Source: Streptomyces olivaceoviridis (GTDB lineage Bacteria > Actinomycetota > Actinomycetes > Streptomycetales > Streptomycetaceae). Taken from it: 64,000 bases of DNA. The translations under genes were made by a program, and so were the position numbers. The notes under the pieces are model-generated. The model saw only the letters and a list, made by a program, of their open reading frames with translations. It did no database searches and had not been told where the DNA came from. This document shows positions 10,412 to 18,316 of the stretch, piece after piece. Location of the stretch: positions 62,001-126,000 of the forward strand of contig NZ_BMUI01000022.1 in assembly GCF_014650115.1 (NCBI RefSeq). The letters are read 5' to 3'. Within the stretch, counting starts at the first letter, position 1, and the number at the start of each line of letters is the position of its first letter.

Positions 10412-10476
10412 TCAGCCGCCCCGGCCTGGCGAGAGGGGCTGCCCCTGTTCGGTACCGCCGGGTAGGGTGCGGGTCC

Positions 10477-11265
10477 ATGGGTGGCGAGAGCATGACGCGT
10501 ACGGCCCCGCGGGGCGGCGGCACCGGCACGGCACCGGCCGGCGGCGGCAGTCGGCTCGGGCAGCGGCTGTCCGGACTGGCCGTGGCGCTGGGTCTGGTGC
10601 TGTTCCTCGGCGGCTTCGCCTGGGGCGCACTGGTCTACCGGCCGTACACCGTGCCCACCAGCTCGATGACCCCCACCATCGACGCCGGTGACCGGGTGCT
10701 GGCCCAGCGCGTCGACGGTGACGAGGTGCGGCGCGGTGACGTGGTCGTCTTCGAGGACAAGACCTGGGTCAGCAACGCCAAGGTGGTCAAGCGTGTGGTC
10801 GCCGTGGGCGGGGACACCGTCTCCTGCTGCACGAACGGCAAGCTGACCGTCAACGGCAAGCAGATCGACGAGCCGTACCTGCCCGAGGGCAGCCTCGCCG
10901 AGATCAAGAACTTCGCCGAGGTGACCGTCCCGGAGGGCCGGCTGTTCCTCCTCGGCGACGAACGCCAGGGGTCCCTGGACTCCACCGCCCACCTCACCGA
11001 CACCGCACAGGGCACCGTGTCCCGTGGCGCTGTGTCCGCCCGCGTGGAGGCCGTGGTCTGGCCCTGGAAGGGCATGCTCAAGCGCCCCACGGGCTTCGAG
11101 ACGCTCGGTGCCCTCTCCGAGCCCGGCCCGCTGCGCACGATCGAGCTGCTGATCGTGGCCGGCGCGGTCCTGGTCCTCGGCGGTGGCGCCTACGGCCCGA
11201 TCGCGGGCCGCGTGAGCCGCTCCCGCGCCCGCACGGCCCGTCCGGAGACGGCCGGTGTCCGCTGA
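10477..11265 (+). CDS. sipZ: Type I signal peptidase (SipZ-like)
   Basis: This fourth tandem signal peptidase has 262 residues. The N-terminal helix GLVLFLGGFAWGALVY is followed by the Ser box VPTSSMTPT, Lys box KVVKRVVAVGGD and GDERQGSLDS. A second hydrophobic helix near the C terminus (ELLIVAGAVLVLGGGAYG) anchors the tail. TAGGGT at 10463-10468 is a likely -10 box only a few bases before the ATG at 10477. The in-frame ATG at 10492 is an alternative start but has poor ribosome-site spacing. The stop overlaps the GTG of the Nudix gene by 11 bases. Confidence 0.92.
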   Translation: MGGESMTRTAPRGGGTGTAPAGGGSRLGQRLSGLAVALGLVLFLGGFAWGALVYRPYTVPTSSMTPTIDAGDRVLAQRVDGDEVRRGDVVVFEDKTWVSNAKVVKRVVAVGGDTVSCCTNGKLTVNGKQIDEPYLPEGSLAEIKNFAEVTVPEGRLFLLGDERQGSLDSTAHLTDTAQGTVSRGAVSARVEAVVWPWKGMLKRPTGFETLGALSEPGPLRTIELLIVAGAVLVLGGGAYGPIAGRVSRSRARTARPETAGVR

Positions 11266-11791
11266 GACCACGCGGCCGGCGGGGGAGTCGTACGAGGGCG
11301 AGGACGGGGCCGGTCCGCGCAAGGTGGCCCGGGTTGTCCTCCTCGACCCCGAGGACCGCATCCTGCTCCTGCACGGCCACGAACCGGACGACCCGGCCGA
11401 CGACTGGTGGTTCACGCCCGGCGGCGGCCTGGAGGGCGCCGAGACGCGCGAGGAGGCCGCGCTGCGGGAACTCGCCGAGGAGACCGGTATCACCGACGTC
11501 GAACTCGGCCCCGTGCTCTGGCGGCGGCGGTGCTCGTTCCCGTTCGCGGGCCGCCGCTGGGACCAGGACGAGTGGTACTACCTGGCCCGTACGACCCAGA
11601 CGGCCACCGCGGCGACGGGCCTGACGGAGCTGGAGCGGCGCAGCGTCGCCGGAGCGCGCTGGTGGACGTGTCAGGAACTGACCCGGGCACATGAGACGGT
11701 GTATCCGACCAGACTCGCCGAGCTGCTGCGCACGCTGCTCGTCGAAGGTCCCCCCGCCCGGCCCGTGACCCTTGACACGGAAATCGTCTGA
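11255..11791 (+). CDS. Nudix hydrolase
   Basis: This 178-residue protein has a complete Nudix box: G-x5-E-x7-REL-x-EE-x-GI at about residues 55-78. Nudix enzymes hydrolyse nucleoside diphosphates linked to another group; the exact substrate cannot be read from the sequence. The GTG start lies inside the end of sipZ, so the gene is translationally coupled to the signal peptidase cluster. The same association is known from S. lividans, where a mutT-like gene follows sipZ. Confidence 0.9.
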   Translation: MSAETTRPAGESYEGEDGAGPRKVARVVLLDPEDRILLLHGHEPDDPADDWWFTPGGGLEGAETREEAALRELAEETGITDVELGPVLWRRRCSFPFAGRRWDQDEWYYLARTTQTATAATGLTELERRSVAGARWWTCQELTRAHETVYPTRLAELLRTLLVEGPPARPVTLDTEIV

Positions 11792-11847
11792 GGGTTCCCG
11801 GGACTGGCGCACAATGGGGGGATCGCACGGCTGAAGGGGAACATGCC

Positions 11848-12156
11848 ATGAGCGCCGAGGACCTCGAAAAGTACGAGACCGAGATGGAGCTGAAGCTCTA
11901 CCGGGAGTACCGAGATGTCGTCGGTCTGTTCAAATACGTGATCGAGACCGAGCGGCGGTTCTACCTCACCAACGACTACGAGATGCAGGTGCACTCGGTG
12001 CAAGGTGAAGTCTTCTTCGAGGTCACCATGGCCGATGCCTGGGTCTGGGACATGTACCGGCCGGCTCGTTTCGTGAAGCAGGTCCGGGTGTTGACGTTCA
12101 AGGACGTGAACATCGAGGAGCTGAACAAGAGCGATCTGGAGTTGCCGGGCGGGTGA
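11848..12156 (+). CDS. DUF2469 family protein
   Basis: This small, highly conserved actinobacterial protein has 102 residues, many charged and aromatic (EMELKLYREYRDVVGLFKYV, RPARFVKQVRVLTFKDV). The family has no established function that I know of. An AGGGGAAC ribosome site precedes the ATG. The stop codon falls within the first units of an 8-bp tandem repeat. It lies just before yraN, an arrangement also seen in Mycobacterium (Rv2901c family). Confidence 0.9.
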   Translation: MSAEDLEKYETEMELKLYREYRDVVGLFKYVIETERRFYLTNDYEMQVHSVQGEVFFEVTMADAWVWDMYRPARFVKQVRVLTFKDVNIEELNKSDLELPGG

Positions 12157-12215
12157 CGGGGTGACGGGGTGACCGGGTGACCGGGTGACCGGGTGACCGG
12201 GTGGGTGACCGGGTG
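12152..12215 (+). repeat. Short tandem repeat, 8-bp unit GTGACCGG
   Basis: The unit GTGACCGG occurs four times without interruption, flanked by variants GTGACGGG and GTGGGTGACC. It begins at the DUF2469 stop codon and ends about 120 bp before yraN. Such a low-complexity array can expand or contract by slippage and may differ between strains. Confidence 0.85.
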
Positions 12216-12332
12216 GTAACTGGGTGGGCGGCGCGGACGGGTGACGGAGTTTTCCACAACCGCTGAGCAGTCCACCAAGATCAACACCGCTCGGCCGGAT
12301 GCGTGACCGTTGGCGCCGGAGGTGGTGCCGAC

Positions 12333-12698
12333 ATGAACAAGGCACGCAACGGACTCGGCAAGTACGGCGAGGACCTGGCCGCCCGGCGGCTGGCCGCACA
12401 GGGAATGACGATCCTGGAGCGCAACTGGCGCTCCGGCAGGTCCGGCGAGATCGACATCGTGGCCAGGGACGGCGACGCCCTGGTCGTCTGCGAGGTGAAG
12501 ACCCGCAGGGGCGGTGGCTACGAACACCCGATGGCCGCGGTGACCCCCGCGAAGGCGGCCCGGCTCCGCGCACTCGCCGAGCACTGGATCCAGGCCCATG
12601 GAGGAGCCCCACCGGGCGGCGTCCGCATCGACCTCGTCGGCGTCCTGCTGCCCCGCCGGGGCGCCCCGTCCGTCGAGCACGCGCGAGGGGTGGCCTGA
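12333..12698 (+). CDS. YraN family (UPF0102) endonuclease-fold protein
   Basis: This 121-residue protein has the restriction-endonuclease-like motif GEIDIVARDGDALVVCEVKTR, i.e. E-x-D ... E-x-K, which resembles Holliday junction resolvases. No activity has been firmly established for the family. GGAGGT at 12318-12323 places the start at the ATG 12333, although the frame is open back to a GTG at 12303. Its stop touches the yifB start (TGAATG), and with dprA it forms a competence-like operon. Confidence 0.9.
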   Translation: MNKARNGLGKYGEDLAARRLAAQGMTILERNWRSGRSGEIDIVARDGDALVVCEVKTRRGGGYEHPMAAVTPAKAARLRALAEHWIQAHGGAPPGGVRIDLVGVLLPRRGAPSVEHARGVA

Positions 12699-14324
12699 AT
12701 GGCGTTCGCCCGTACGTGCGCGGTCGCCCTGGTGGGCGTCGAAGGCGTGGTCGTCGAGGTCCAGGCCGACCTCGAACCCGGGGTCGCGGCCTTCACCCTG
12801 GTCGGCCTCCCGGACAAGAGCCTGACGGAAAGCCGCGACCGGGTGCGGGCGGCGGTGGTGAACTCGGGCGCGGCGTGGCCGTCGAAGAAGCTCACCGTCG
12901 GACTCAGCCCGGCCTCCGTCCCCAAGGCCGGCTCGGGGTTCGACCTGGCCGTCGCCTGCGCGGTGCTCGGTGCCGCCGAACGGATCGACCCCCGGGTCCT
13001 CGCCGACATCGTCATGATCGGAGAACTGGGACTGGACGGCCGGGTGCGCCCGGTCCGGGGCATCCTGCCGGCGGTCCTCGCGGCGGCCGACGCCGGGTAC
13101 GAGCAGGTGGTCGTGCCCGAGTGCGCCGCCGCCGAGGCATCGCTGGTACCCGGTGTGTCCGTGCTGGGTGTCCGCAGTCTGCGGCAGCTCATCGCGGTCC
13201 TGACCGAGGAACCCGTCCCCGACGAGACACCGGACGAGCAGGGTCGGCCCGATCCCCTCCTGGCAGGACTGCGCGTCCCGGGCACGGGCGCCGCCACCGG
13301 CATGCACAGCATCGGCGCCACGCACCACGACCACGAACACGACCTGGCCGATGTCGTCGGGCAGATCTCCGCCCGCACCGCCGTGGAGGTGGCGGCGGCC
13401 GGCGGACACCACCTGTTCCTGGAGGGACCGCCCGGCGCGGGCAAGACCATGCTCGCGGAGCGCCTGCCCGCCGTGCTTCCCCGGCTCACCCGGGAAGCGT
13501 CGCTGGAGGTCACGGCCGTGCACTCGGTCGCCGGGCTGCTGCCCCCGGGCAAGCCGCTCATCGACGTCGCCCCCTACTGCGCCCCGCACCACTCGGCGAC
13601 GATGCAGTCACTCGTCGGCGGCGGGCCGGGCATCGCCCGGCCCGGCGCGGTGTCCCTGGCCCATCGCGGCGTGCTGTTCCTGGACGAGGCGCCGGAGTTC
13701 CACAGCCAGACGCTGGACGCCCTGCGACAGCCGCTGGAGTCGGGGCACGTCGTCATCGCGCGGAGTGCGGGCGTGGTCCGGTTCCCGGCGCGGTTCCTGA
13801 TGGTTCTGGCGGCCAACCCCTGTCCCTGCGGACGCTTCTCACTCCGCGACTCGCTGTGCGAGTGCCCGCCGTCGGCGATCCGCCGCTACCAGTCCCGGCT
13901 GTCCGGCCCGCTGCTGGACCGGGTGGATCTGCGCGTCGAGGTCGACCCGGTCACCCGGGCCCAGCTCACCGAGCCCGGCGCCCGCGGGGAGTCCACGTCG
14001 ACCGTGGCCGACCGGGTGCGGCAGGCCCGGGAGCGGGCGGCGGCCCGCCTGACCGGCACCCCGTGGCGCACCAACAGCGAGGTGCCCGGCCGCGAGCTGC
14101 GCAGCCGGTACCACGCCGCCGCCGGAGCCATGGACGACGCCGAGCGCAGCCTGGAACGGGGCGTGCTCACCGCCCGCGGGATCGACCGTGTCCTGCGCGT
14201 CGCCTGGACGGTCGCCGACCTCGTCGGACACGACCGCCCGGACGCCACCGACGTCGCCCTGGCCCTGCAACTGCGCACCGGTGTCCCCCGCGGAGTACCG
14301 ATGGCCATCGGAGCGCTGACGTGA
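12699..14324 (+). CDS. comM: YifB/ComM family AAA+ Mg-chelatase-like ATPase
   Basis: This 541-residue protein has an N-terminal Lon-S5-like domain (residues 1-170), an AAA+ Mg-chelatase domain with Walker A EGPPGAGKTML near residue 243 and Walker B VLFLDEAPEF, a Cys cluster CPCGRFSLRDSLCECP near residue 373 and a C-terminal helical domain. ComM of Vibrio is a hexameric helicase that helps integrate transformed DNA by branch migration. The gene is sandwiched between yraN and dprA, both linked to DNA uptake and recombination. The stop overlaps the dprA start as GTGA. Confidence 0.93.
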   Translation: MAFARTCAVALVGVEGVVVEVQADLEPGVAAFTLVGLPDKSLTESRDRVRAAVVNSGAAWPSKKLTVGLSPASVPKAGSGFDLAVACAVLGAAERIDPRVLADIVMIGELGLDGRVRPVRGILPAVLAAADAGYEQVVVPECAAAEASLVPGVSVLGVRSLRQLIAVLTEEPVPDETPDEQGRPDPLLAGLRVPGTGAATGMHSIGATHHDHEHDLADVVGQISARTAVEVAAAGGHHLFLEGPPGAGKTMLAERLPAVLPRLTREASLEVTAVHSVAGLLPPGKPLIDVAPYCAPHHSATMQSLVGGGPGIARPGAVSLAHRGVLFLDEAPEFHSQTLDALRQPLESGHVVIARSAGVVRFPARFLMVLAANPCPCGRFSLRDSLCECPPSAIRRYQSRLSGPLLDRVDLRVEVDPVTRAQLTEPGARGESTSTVADRVRQARERAAARLTGTPWRTNSEVPGRELRSRYHAAAGAMDDAERSLERGVLTARGIDRVLRVAWTVADLVGHDRPDATDVALALQLRTGVPRGVPMAIGALT

Positions 14325-15481
14325 CCGGGGAAGAGGACCCCGGCGCCGAACTGCTCGGGCGGGTGTTTCTCGGGCGGGTCGTCGAGGCGGGGGACGAGGT
14401 CGCTGGGCGGTGGGTGCGGGAGTTCGGGGTGGGGGAGGTGGTGCGTCGGCTGCGGTGCGGCGGGGACGCCTTACCGGGGGTGAGCGGAACCCGGTGGGAG
14501 GGGCTCGTCGCGCGGGCCCGGCGGGCCGAGCCGGAGCGGGATCTGGAGACGGCCCGGGCCGCCGGGGCGCGGTTCGTCCGTCCGGGGGACGCCGAGTGGC
14601 CCCGGCAGCTCGACGACCTCGGGGACGCGCGGCCCCTCGGGCTGTGGGTGCGGGGGCGGCCGAACCTGCGGATGTGGGCGCTCCGCTCCGTGGCCGTGGT
14701 CGGCGCCCGAGCCTGCACCGAGTACGGCGCCCACGCTGGAGCCACCCTCGCCTCCGGTCTCGCCGAGCGCGGCTGGGTCGTCGTCTCGGGCGGGGCGTAC
14801 GGCATCGACGGCGCCGCCCACCGCGGCGCCCTCGCCACCCACGGGGCCACCGTCGCCGTCCTGGCCTGCGGCGTCGACCAGTCCTACCCCCGCGGCCACG
14901 CCGCGCTGATCGCGCGTATCGCGGAACAAGGACTGGTGGTGGGTGAGCTGCCGCCGGGCGATCATCCGACCCCCAGCCGGTTCATCCTCCGCAACCGCGT
15001 CATCGCCGCGCTGACCAGGGGCACCGTCGTCGTGGAGGCGGCCTGCCGCAGCGGCTCGCTGGCCACCGCGCGGGCCGCGCAGCGCCTCGGCCGGTTCACC
15101 ATGGGCGTCCCCGGCCCGGTCACCAGCGCCCTCTCCGCCGGCGTGCACGAACTGTTGCGCGGAGAGGCCACCCTGGTCACCGATGCCACGGAGGTCATCG
15201 AACTAGTGGGCGACATGGGCGAGCTGGCGCCGGCCCGGCGGGGCCCCGTCCTCCCGCGTGACCTGCTGCAACCCGCCGCCCGCACGGTGCTCGCCGCCCT
15301 CCCCGGCAACCGCGCGGCCCCCGCCGAGGAGATCGCGCTGGGTGCGCGCACCACGCGGGACGACGTGATCGCGAGACTGTACGAACTCCGAGCACTTGGT
15401 TACGTCGAACGACACGGCGACGGCTGGAAGTTGACACGCCAGGCGATGATCTCGGTCCGAAATGGTCACCGTCCGTGCTGA
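14321..15481 (+). CDS. dprA: DNA-processing protein DprA, with a TTA codon
   Basis: The 386-residue protein has a Rossmann-like DprA core (VGARACTEYGAHAGATLASG and VVSGGAYGIDGAAHRGAL) and a C-terminal winged-helix-like region. DprA loads RecA on incoming single-stranded DNA. The GTG start overlaps the comM stop; the long open frame upstream of it is a shadow. Codon 51 (14471-14473) is TTA, the rarest codon in Streptomyces, read only by the developmentally regulated bldA tRNA. I found no other TTA in the called genes of this window. It is followed by a 320-bp gap and whiG. Confidence 0.95.
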   Translation: MTGEEDPGAELLGRVFLGRVVEAGDEVAGRWVREFGVGEVVRRLRCGGDALPGVSGTRWEGLVARARRAEPERDLETARAAGARFVRPGDAEWPRQLDDLGDARPLGLWVRGRPNLRMWALRSVAVVGARACTEYGAHAGATLASGLAERGWVVVSGGAYGIDGAAHRGALATHGATVAVLACGVDQSYPRGHAALIARIAEQGLVVGELPPGDHPTPSRFILRNRVIAALTRGTVVVEAACRSGSLATARAAQRLGRFTMGVPGPVTSALSAGVHELLRGEATLVTDATEVIELVGDMGELAPARRGPVLPRDLLQPAARTVLAALPGNRAAPAEEIALGARTTRDDVIARLYELRALGYVERHGDGWKLTRQAMISVRNGHRPC

Positions 15482-15804
15482 CGGGCCGTGTTCGGCCGTC
15501 CGGGGGAACCCCCGACGCCCTTGGCGTTTCCCGGAGTTGGCGCCCCCGGCCGGTCACACAGAGCAAGCCCCGGCAGGGGGTCACCCGACCGGCGCGAGCG
15601 CCCCGCGCACGGGTGGCGCAGCCCTGTTCGCGCACCGCGACTCCTCAGTCACGCTACGCTCACGAAGGTGGTGGCGCAGATCGCGCCAACCCCACATCAG
15701 ACCGTCACCTCACCCAGGCAGCCCCACTTCACCCCAGGAACCTCACCTCAACCCACTTCACGGCACTTCACGGCACTTCACGGCAGAACGGCACAAGGCG
15801 ACGA
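15482..15804 (+). promoter_or_regulatory. whiG upstream region (no gene)
   Basis: This 323-bp gap between dprA and whiG contains no supported gene; the upstream continuation of the whiG frame is an artefact of high GC. It should carry the whiG promoter, but I could not pick clear -35/-10 boxes. A CGGGGGAACCCCCG palindrome near 15500 may be a weak terminator for dprA. The 3' part has three exact copies of a 10-bp repeat (separate entry) 20 bases before the start codon. Confidence 0.5.
15754..15783 (+). repeat. Three exact tandem copies of CACTTCACGG
   Basis: Copies lie at 15754-15763, 15764-15773 and 15774-15783, with a partial earlier relative CACTTCACC at 15725. They sit in the presumed whiG leader, about one DNA helical turn apart. 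This could be a protein-binding array or a neutral slippage product. Confidence 0.8.
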
Positions 15805-16647
15805 ATGCCCCAGCACACCTCCGGGTCCGACCGGGCGGCGATCCCCCCAGCCGCCCGCGACGGTGGCAGCGTGCGACCGCCCGCTCCCTCGACACTCGAC
15901 GAGCTGTGGCGGTCGTACAAGGCGACGGGGGACGACCGGCTGCGGGAGCAGCTGATCCTGCACTACTCGCCGCTGGTCAAGTACGTGGCCGGCCGGGTCA
16001 GCGTCGGGCTGCCGCCCAATGTGGAGCAGGCCGACTTCGTCTCCTCGGGCGTGTTCGGGCTGATCGACGCGATCGAGAAGTTCGACATCGACCGGGAGAT
16101 CAAGTTCGAGACGTACGCGATCACCCGGATCCGCGGCGCGATGATCGACGAACTGCGGGCGCTGGACTGGATCCCCCGCTCGGTGCGGCAGAAGGCGCGG
16201 AACGTCGAGCGCGCCTACGCCACCCTGGAGGCGCGGCTGCGGCGGACGCCGACGGAGGGGGAGGTCGCCGCCGAGCTGGGCATGGAGGTCGACGAACTGC
16301 ACGCCGTGTTCAGCCAGTTGTCGCTGGCCAACGTCGTCGCCCTGGAGGAACTCCTGCACGTCGGCGGGGAGGGCGGGGACCGGCTCAGCCTGATGGACAC
16401 GCTGGAGGACACCGCCGCCGACAATCCGGTGGAGGTGGCCGAGGACCGCGAGCTGCGGCGGTTCCTGGCGCGGGCGATCAACACGCTGCCCGAGCGGGAG
16501 AAGACCGTCGTCACCCTGTACTACTACGAGGGGCTCACGCTCGCCGAGATCGGCAACGTGCTCGGGGTCACCGAGAGCCGGGTCAGCCAGATCCACACCA
16601 AGTCGGTGCTCCAGCTGCGGGCCAAGCTGGCGAGCTTCGGGCGCTGA
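15805..16647 (+). CDS. whiG: Sporulation sigma factor WhiG (SigD/FliA family)
   Basis: This 280-residue sigma factor commits aerial hyphae to sporulation. Region 2 has EQADFVSSGVFGLIDAIEKFD and the promoter-opening segment FETYAITRIRGAMIDELR. Region 3 lies around residues 120-190. Region 4 ends in the helix-turn-helix LTLAEIGNVLGVTESRVSQIH. The length and start (MPQHTSGSDRAAIPP) match the known S. coelicolor WhiG. Its known targets are whiH and whiI, and its activity is restrained by the anti-sigma RsiG with c-di-GMP; none of those genes is in the window. Confidence 0.97.
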   Translation: MPQHTSGSDRAAIPPAARDGGSVRPPAPSTLDELWRSYKATGDDRLREQLILHYSPLVKYVAGRVSVGLPPNVEQADFVSSGVFGLIDAIEKFDIDREIKFETYAITRIRGAMIDELRALDWIPRSVRQKARNVERAYATLEARLRRTPTEGEVAAELGMEVDELHAVFSQLSLANVVALEELLHVGGEGGDRLSLMDTLEDTAADNPVEVAEDRELRRFLARAINTLPEREKTVVTLYYYEGLTLAEIGNVLGVTESRVSQIHTKSVLQLRAKLASFGR

Positions 16648-16687
16648 CTCCTGCCTTCCGGGACGGCGTGTCCGTAAAGTGGTCGAC

Positions 16688-17269
16688 GTGCCAAGGATTC
16701 GAGCGGCCTCCGTGGCCGAACACCGGTCGATGCAGCGAGCCGCCCTGCTGGACGCGGCTCGGTCCCTGCTCTCCGAGGGTGGGACGGAGGCGCTGACCTT
16801 CCCGGCGCTGGCCGAGCGGACGGGGCTGGCGCGGTCGTCCGTGTACGAGTACTTCCGGTCCCGGGCCGCCGTGGTCGAGGAGCTGTGCGAGGTCGACTTC
16901 CCGGTGTGGGCGGCGGAGGTCGCGGCGGCGATGGAGCGGGCCGGGACGGCCGAGGGCAAGGTCGAGGCGTATGTGCGGCAGCAGCTCGCACTGGTGGGGG
17001 ACCGGCGGCACCGGGCGGTCGTCGCCATCTCCGCGAGTGAGCTGGATGCCGGGGCCCGGGAGAAGATCCGGGCGGCCCACGGGGGGCTGGTCGCGATGAT
17101 CGTCGAGGCGCTGGAGGAGCTGGGGCACGGGCAGCCCCGGTTGGCGGCGATGTTGTTGCAGGGGGTCGTGGACGCGGCGGTACGGCGTATCGAGCTGGGC
17201 GCGGCCGAGGATCCCACGGTGGTGACGGAAGCGGCCGTGACCATGGCGCTGCGAGGCGTAAAGGGCTGA
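16688..17269 (+). CDS. TetR family transcriptional regulator
   Basis: This 193-residue regulator has an N-terminal helix-turn-helix (ALTFPALAERTGLARSSVYEYF, residues about 31-52) and a variable ligand-binding domain. The GTG at 16688 lies 7 bases after TAAAGT (16675-16680), which looks like a -10 box of a leaderless transcript; a GTG three codons earlier is also possible. Its targets are unknown. No divergent partner exists, since the next gene converges. Confidence 0.88.
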   Translation: MPRIRAASVAEHRSMQRAALLDAARSLLSEGGTEALTFPALAERTGLARSSVYEYFRSRAAVVEELCEVDFPVWAAEVAAAMERAGTAEGKVEAYVRQQLALVGDRRHRAVVAISASELDAGAREKIRAAHGGLVAMIVEALEELGHGQPRLAAMLLQGVVDAAVRRIELGAAEDPTVVTEAAVTMALRGVKG

Positions 17270-17280
17270 ACGGCACCGCA

Positions 17281-17298
17281 GCGCCCCGGAGGGGGCGC
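17281..17298 (+). terminator. Hairpin at the tetR 3' end within a Streptomyces-type intergenic repeat
   Basis: GCGCCCC-GGAG-GGGGCGC is a perfect 7-bp stem 11 bases after the tetR stop. The following GCGGGGAACTGCGCGA (17296-17311) is a sequence I recognise from many Streptomyces intergenic regions, where it commonly follows such hairpins. Confidence 0.75.
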
Positions 17299-17364
17299 GG
17301 GGAACTGCGCGAGTGACCACGGCGGGCCCGCGGTCGGCTCGCGACGGTAGCGACTCCCCTCACG

Positions 17365-17474
17365 CACCCCGCGGCCAAGGCGAAGCCGAACCCGCAGTCC
17401 ACCCCGCGGCCGAGGCGAAGCCGAACCCGCGGCCAAGGCGAAGCCACCCCGCAGCCGCGGCGCAGCCCACCCCG
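17365..17474. repeat. Degenerate tandem repeats (GCGGCCAAGGCGAAGCC unit) between convergent genes
   Basis: At least three copies of a 24 to 35-bp unit containing GCGGCCAAGGCGAAGCC occur at about 17370, 17405 and 17429, with a more diverged fourth copy reaching 17470. They fill the gap between the tetR terminator and the end of the minus-strand M23 gene. No coding function is apparent. Confidence 0.7.
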
Positions 17475-18062
17475 CTAAGACAGAACCGGCAGCAATCTCG
17501 ACGGCCCCCCGCCCAGCAGCCACGGTGGCAGCACGGACAGTGGGTTCACGTACGCGTCACCCCGCAGCAGACCCCAGTGCACGCACGTCCGTGTCCCGCA
17601 GTGGGACCCCGTCGGCTCCACCACCCCGACCACCGCCCCCGCCCCCACCTCCTGCCCTTTCCGGACCGACGCCCGCACCGGCTCGTACGTCGTCCGCAGA
17701 TCCGTCCCCCGCAGTTCCACCGAGACCACGCCCCGCCCCGCCACCCGCCCGGCGAACACCACCCGGCCCGGTGCGACCGCCCGTACGGGCGCCCCGGCCG
17801 GCGCTCCCAGATCCACCCCCCGGTGCCCGGGGCCGTACACCGTCGCCGGTGGTTCCCAGCCCCGCAGGACCGGTGGGCGGACACCGACCGGCCAGGCGCG
17901 GGCCACCGGCGGCACCGGGGTCGTCGGAGGGCGCGGCGGCACCACCGGAGGCGTGTCCGCCCAGGCCAGAGGCGTGAGCAGGACCGCCGCCAAACCCAGG
18001 ACCAGCGCCGGCCACAGCAGCGCGCATCGCATCGTTCGTCGCATGCCGACACCGTCGCGCAC
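17475..18062 (-). CDS. Secreted M23 family metallopeptidase (LysM-less endopeptidase-like)
   Basis: The 195-residue protein has a signal peptide (RRTMRCALLWPALVLGLAAV, cleavage near AWA-DT) and a Pro-rich linker. The peptidase M23 domain starts with GHRGVDLGAPAGAPVRAV, where His and Asp are zinc ligands. It ends with VHWGLLRGDAYVNPL, which supplies the last His. M23 enzymes cut peptide bridges in peptidoglycan. GTG at 18062 and ATG at 18044 are both possible starts; the latter gives a more typical signal peptide. It converges on tetR and diverges from rpsB. Confidence 0.85.
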   Translation of the reverse strand: MRDGVGMRRTMRCALLWPALVLGLAAVLLTPLAWADTPPVVPPRPPTTPVPPVARAWPVGVRPPVLRGWEPPATVYGPGHRGVDLGAPAGAPVRAVAPGRVVFAGRVAGRGVVSVELRGTDLRTTYEPVRASVRKGQEVGAGAVVGVVEPTGSHCGTRTCVHWGLLRGDAYVNPLSVLPPWLLGGGPSRLLPVLS

Positions 18063-18316
18063 ATCCGCCGATCGTGGCCCGGCCTGTGGACCATTCGCCG
18101 GTTGTGGACAGCGGCGTCACCCGGTGCCTCGCCGGTCCCGTACACTTCTTCTGGCGATCCGGGTCACCGGGTCGACTTCGCACGCCCCGGTACGACGGCC
18201 GGCAACGGTTCGTACCAAGCGCCCCTCGGTCCTTCGCGGCACGGCGCATCGCGGGCGTCAGGCGTGTCCGCCGTCCGGCGGACGCGGCACAACCGAGAAC
18301 ACCAAGGAGAACGGCC

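Noticed and set aside
12518..13592. Long minus-strand open frames antisense to comM
   Set aside because: High-GC DNA gives long antisense frames. The sequence is Arg/Ser/Thr-rich with no start signal, while comM on the plus strand has clear domains.
12299..14320. Very long plus-strand open frame upstream of dprA
   Set aside because: It is the shadow of yifB/comM in a third frame, Arg/Pro/Gly-rich without motifs. The dprA homology starts at the GTG 14321 that overlaps the comM stop.
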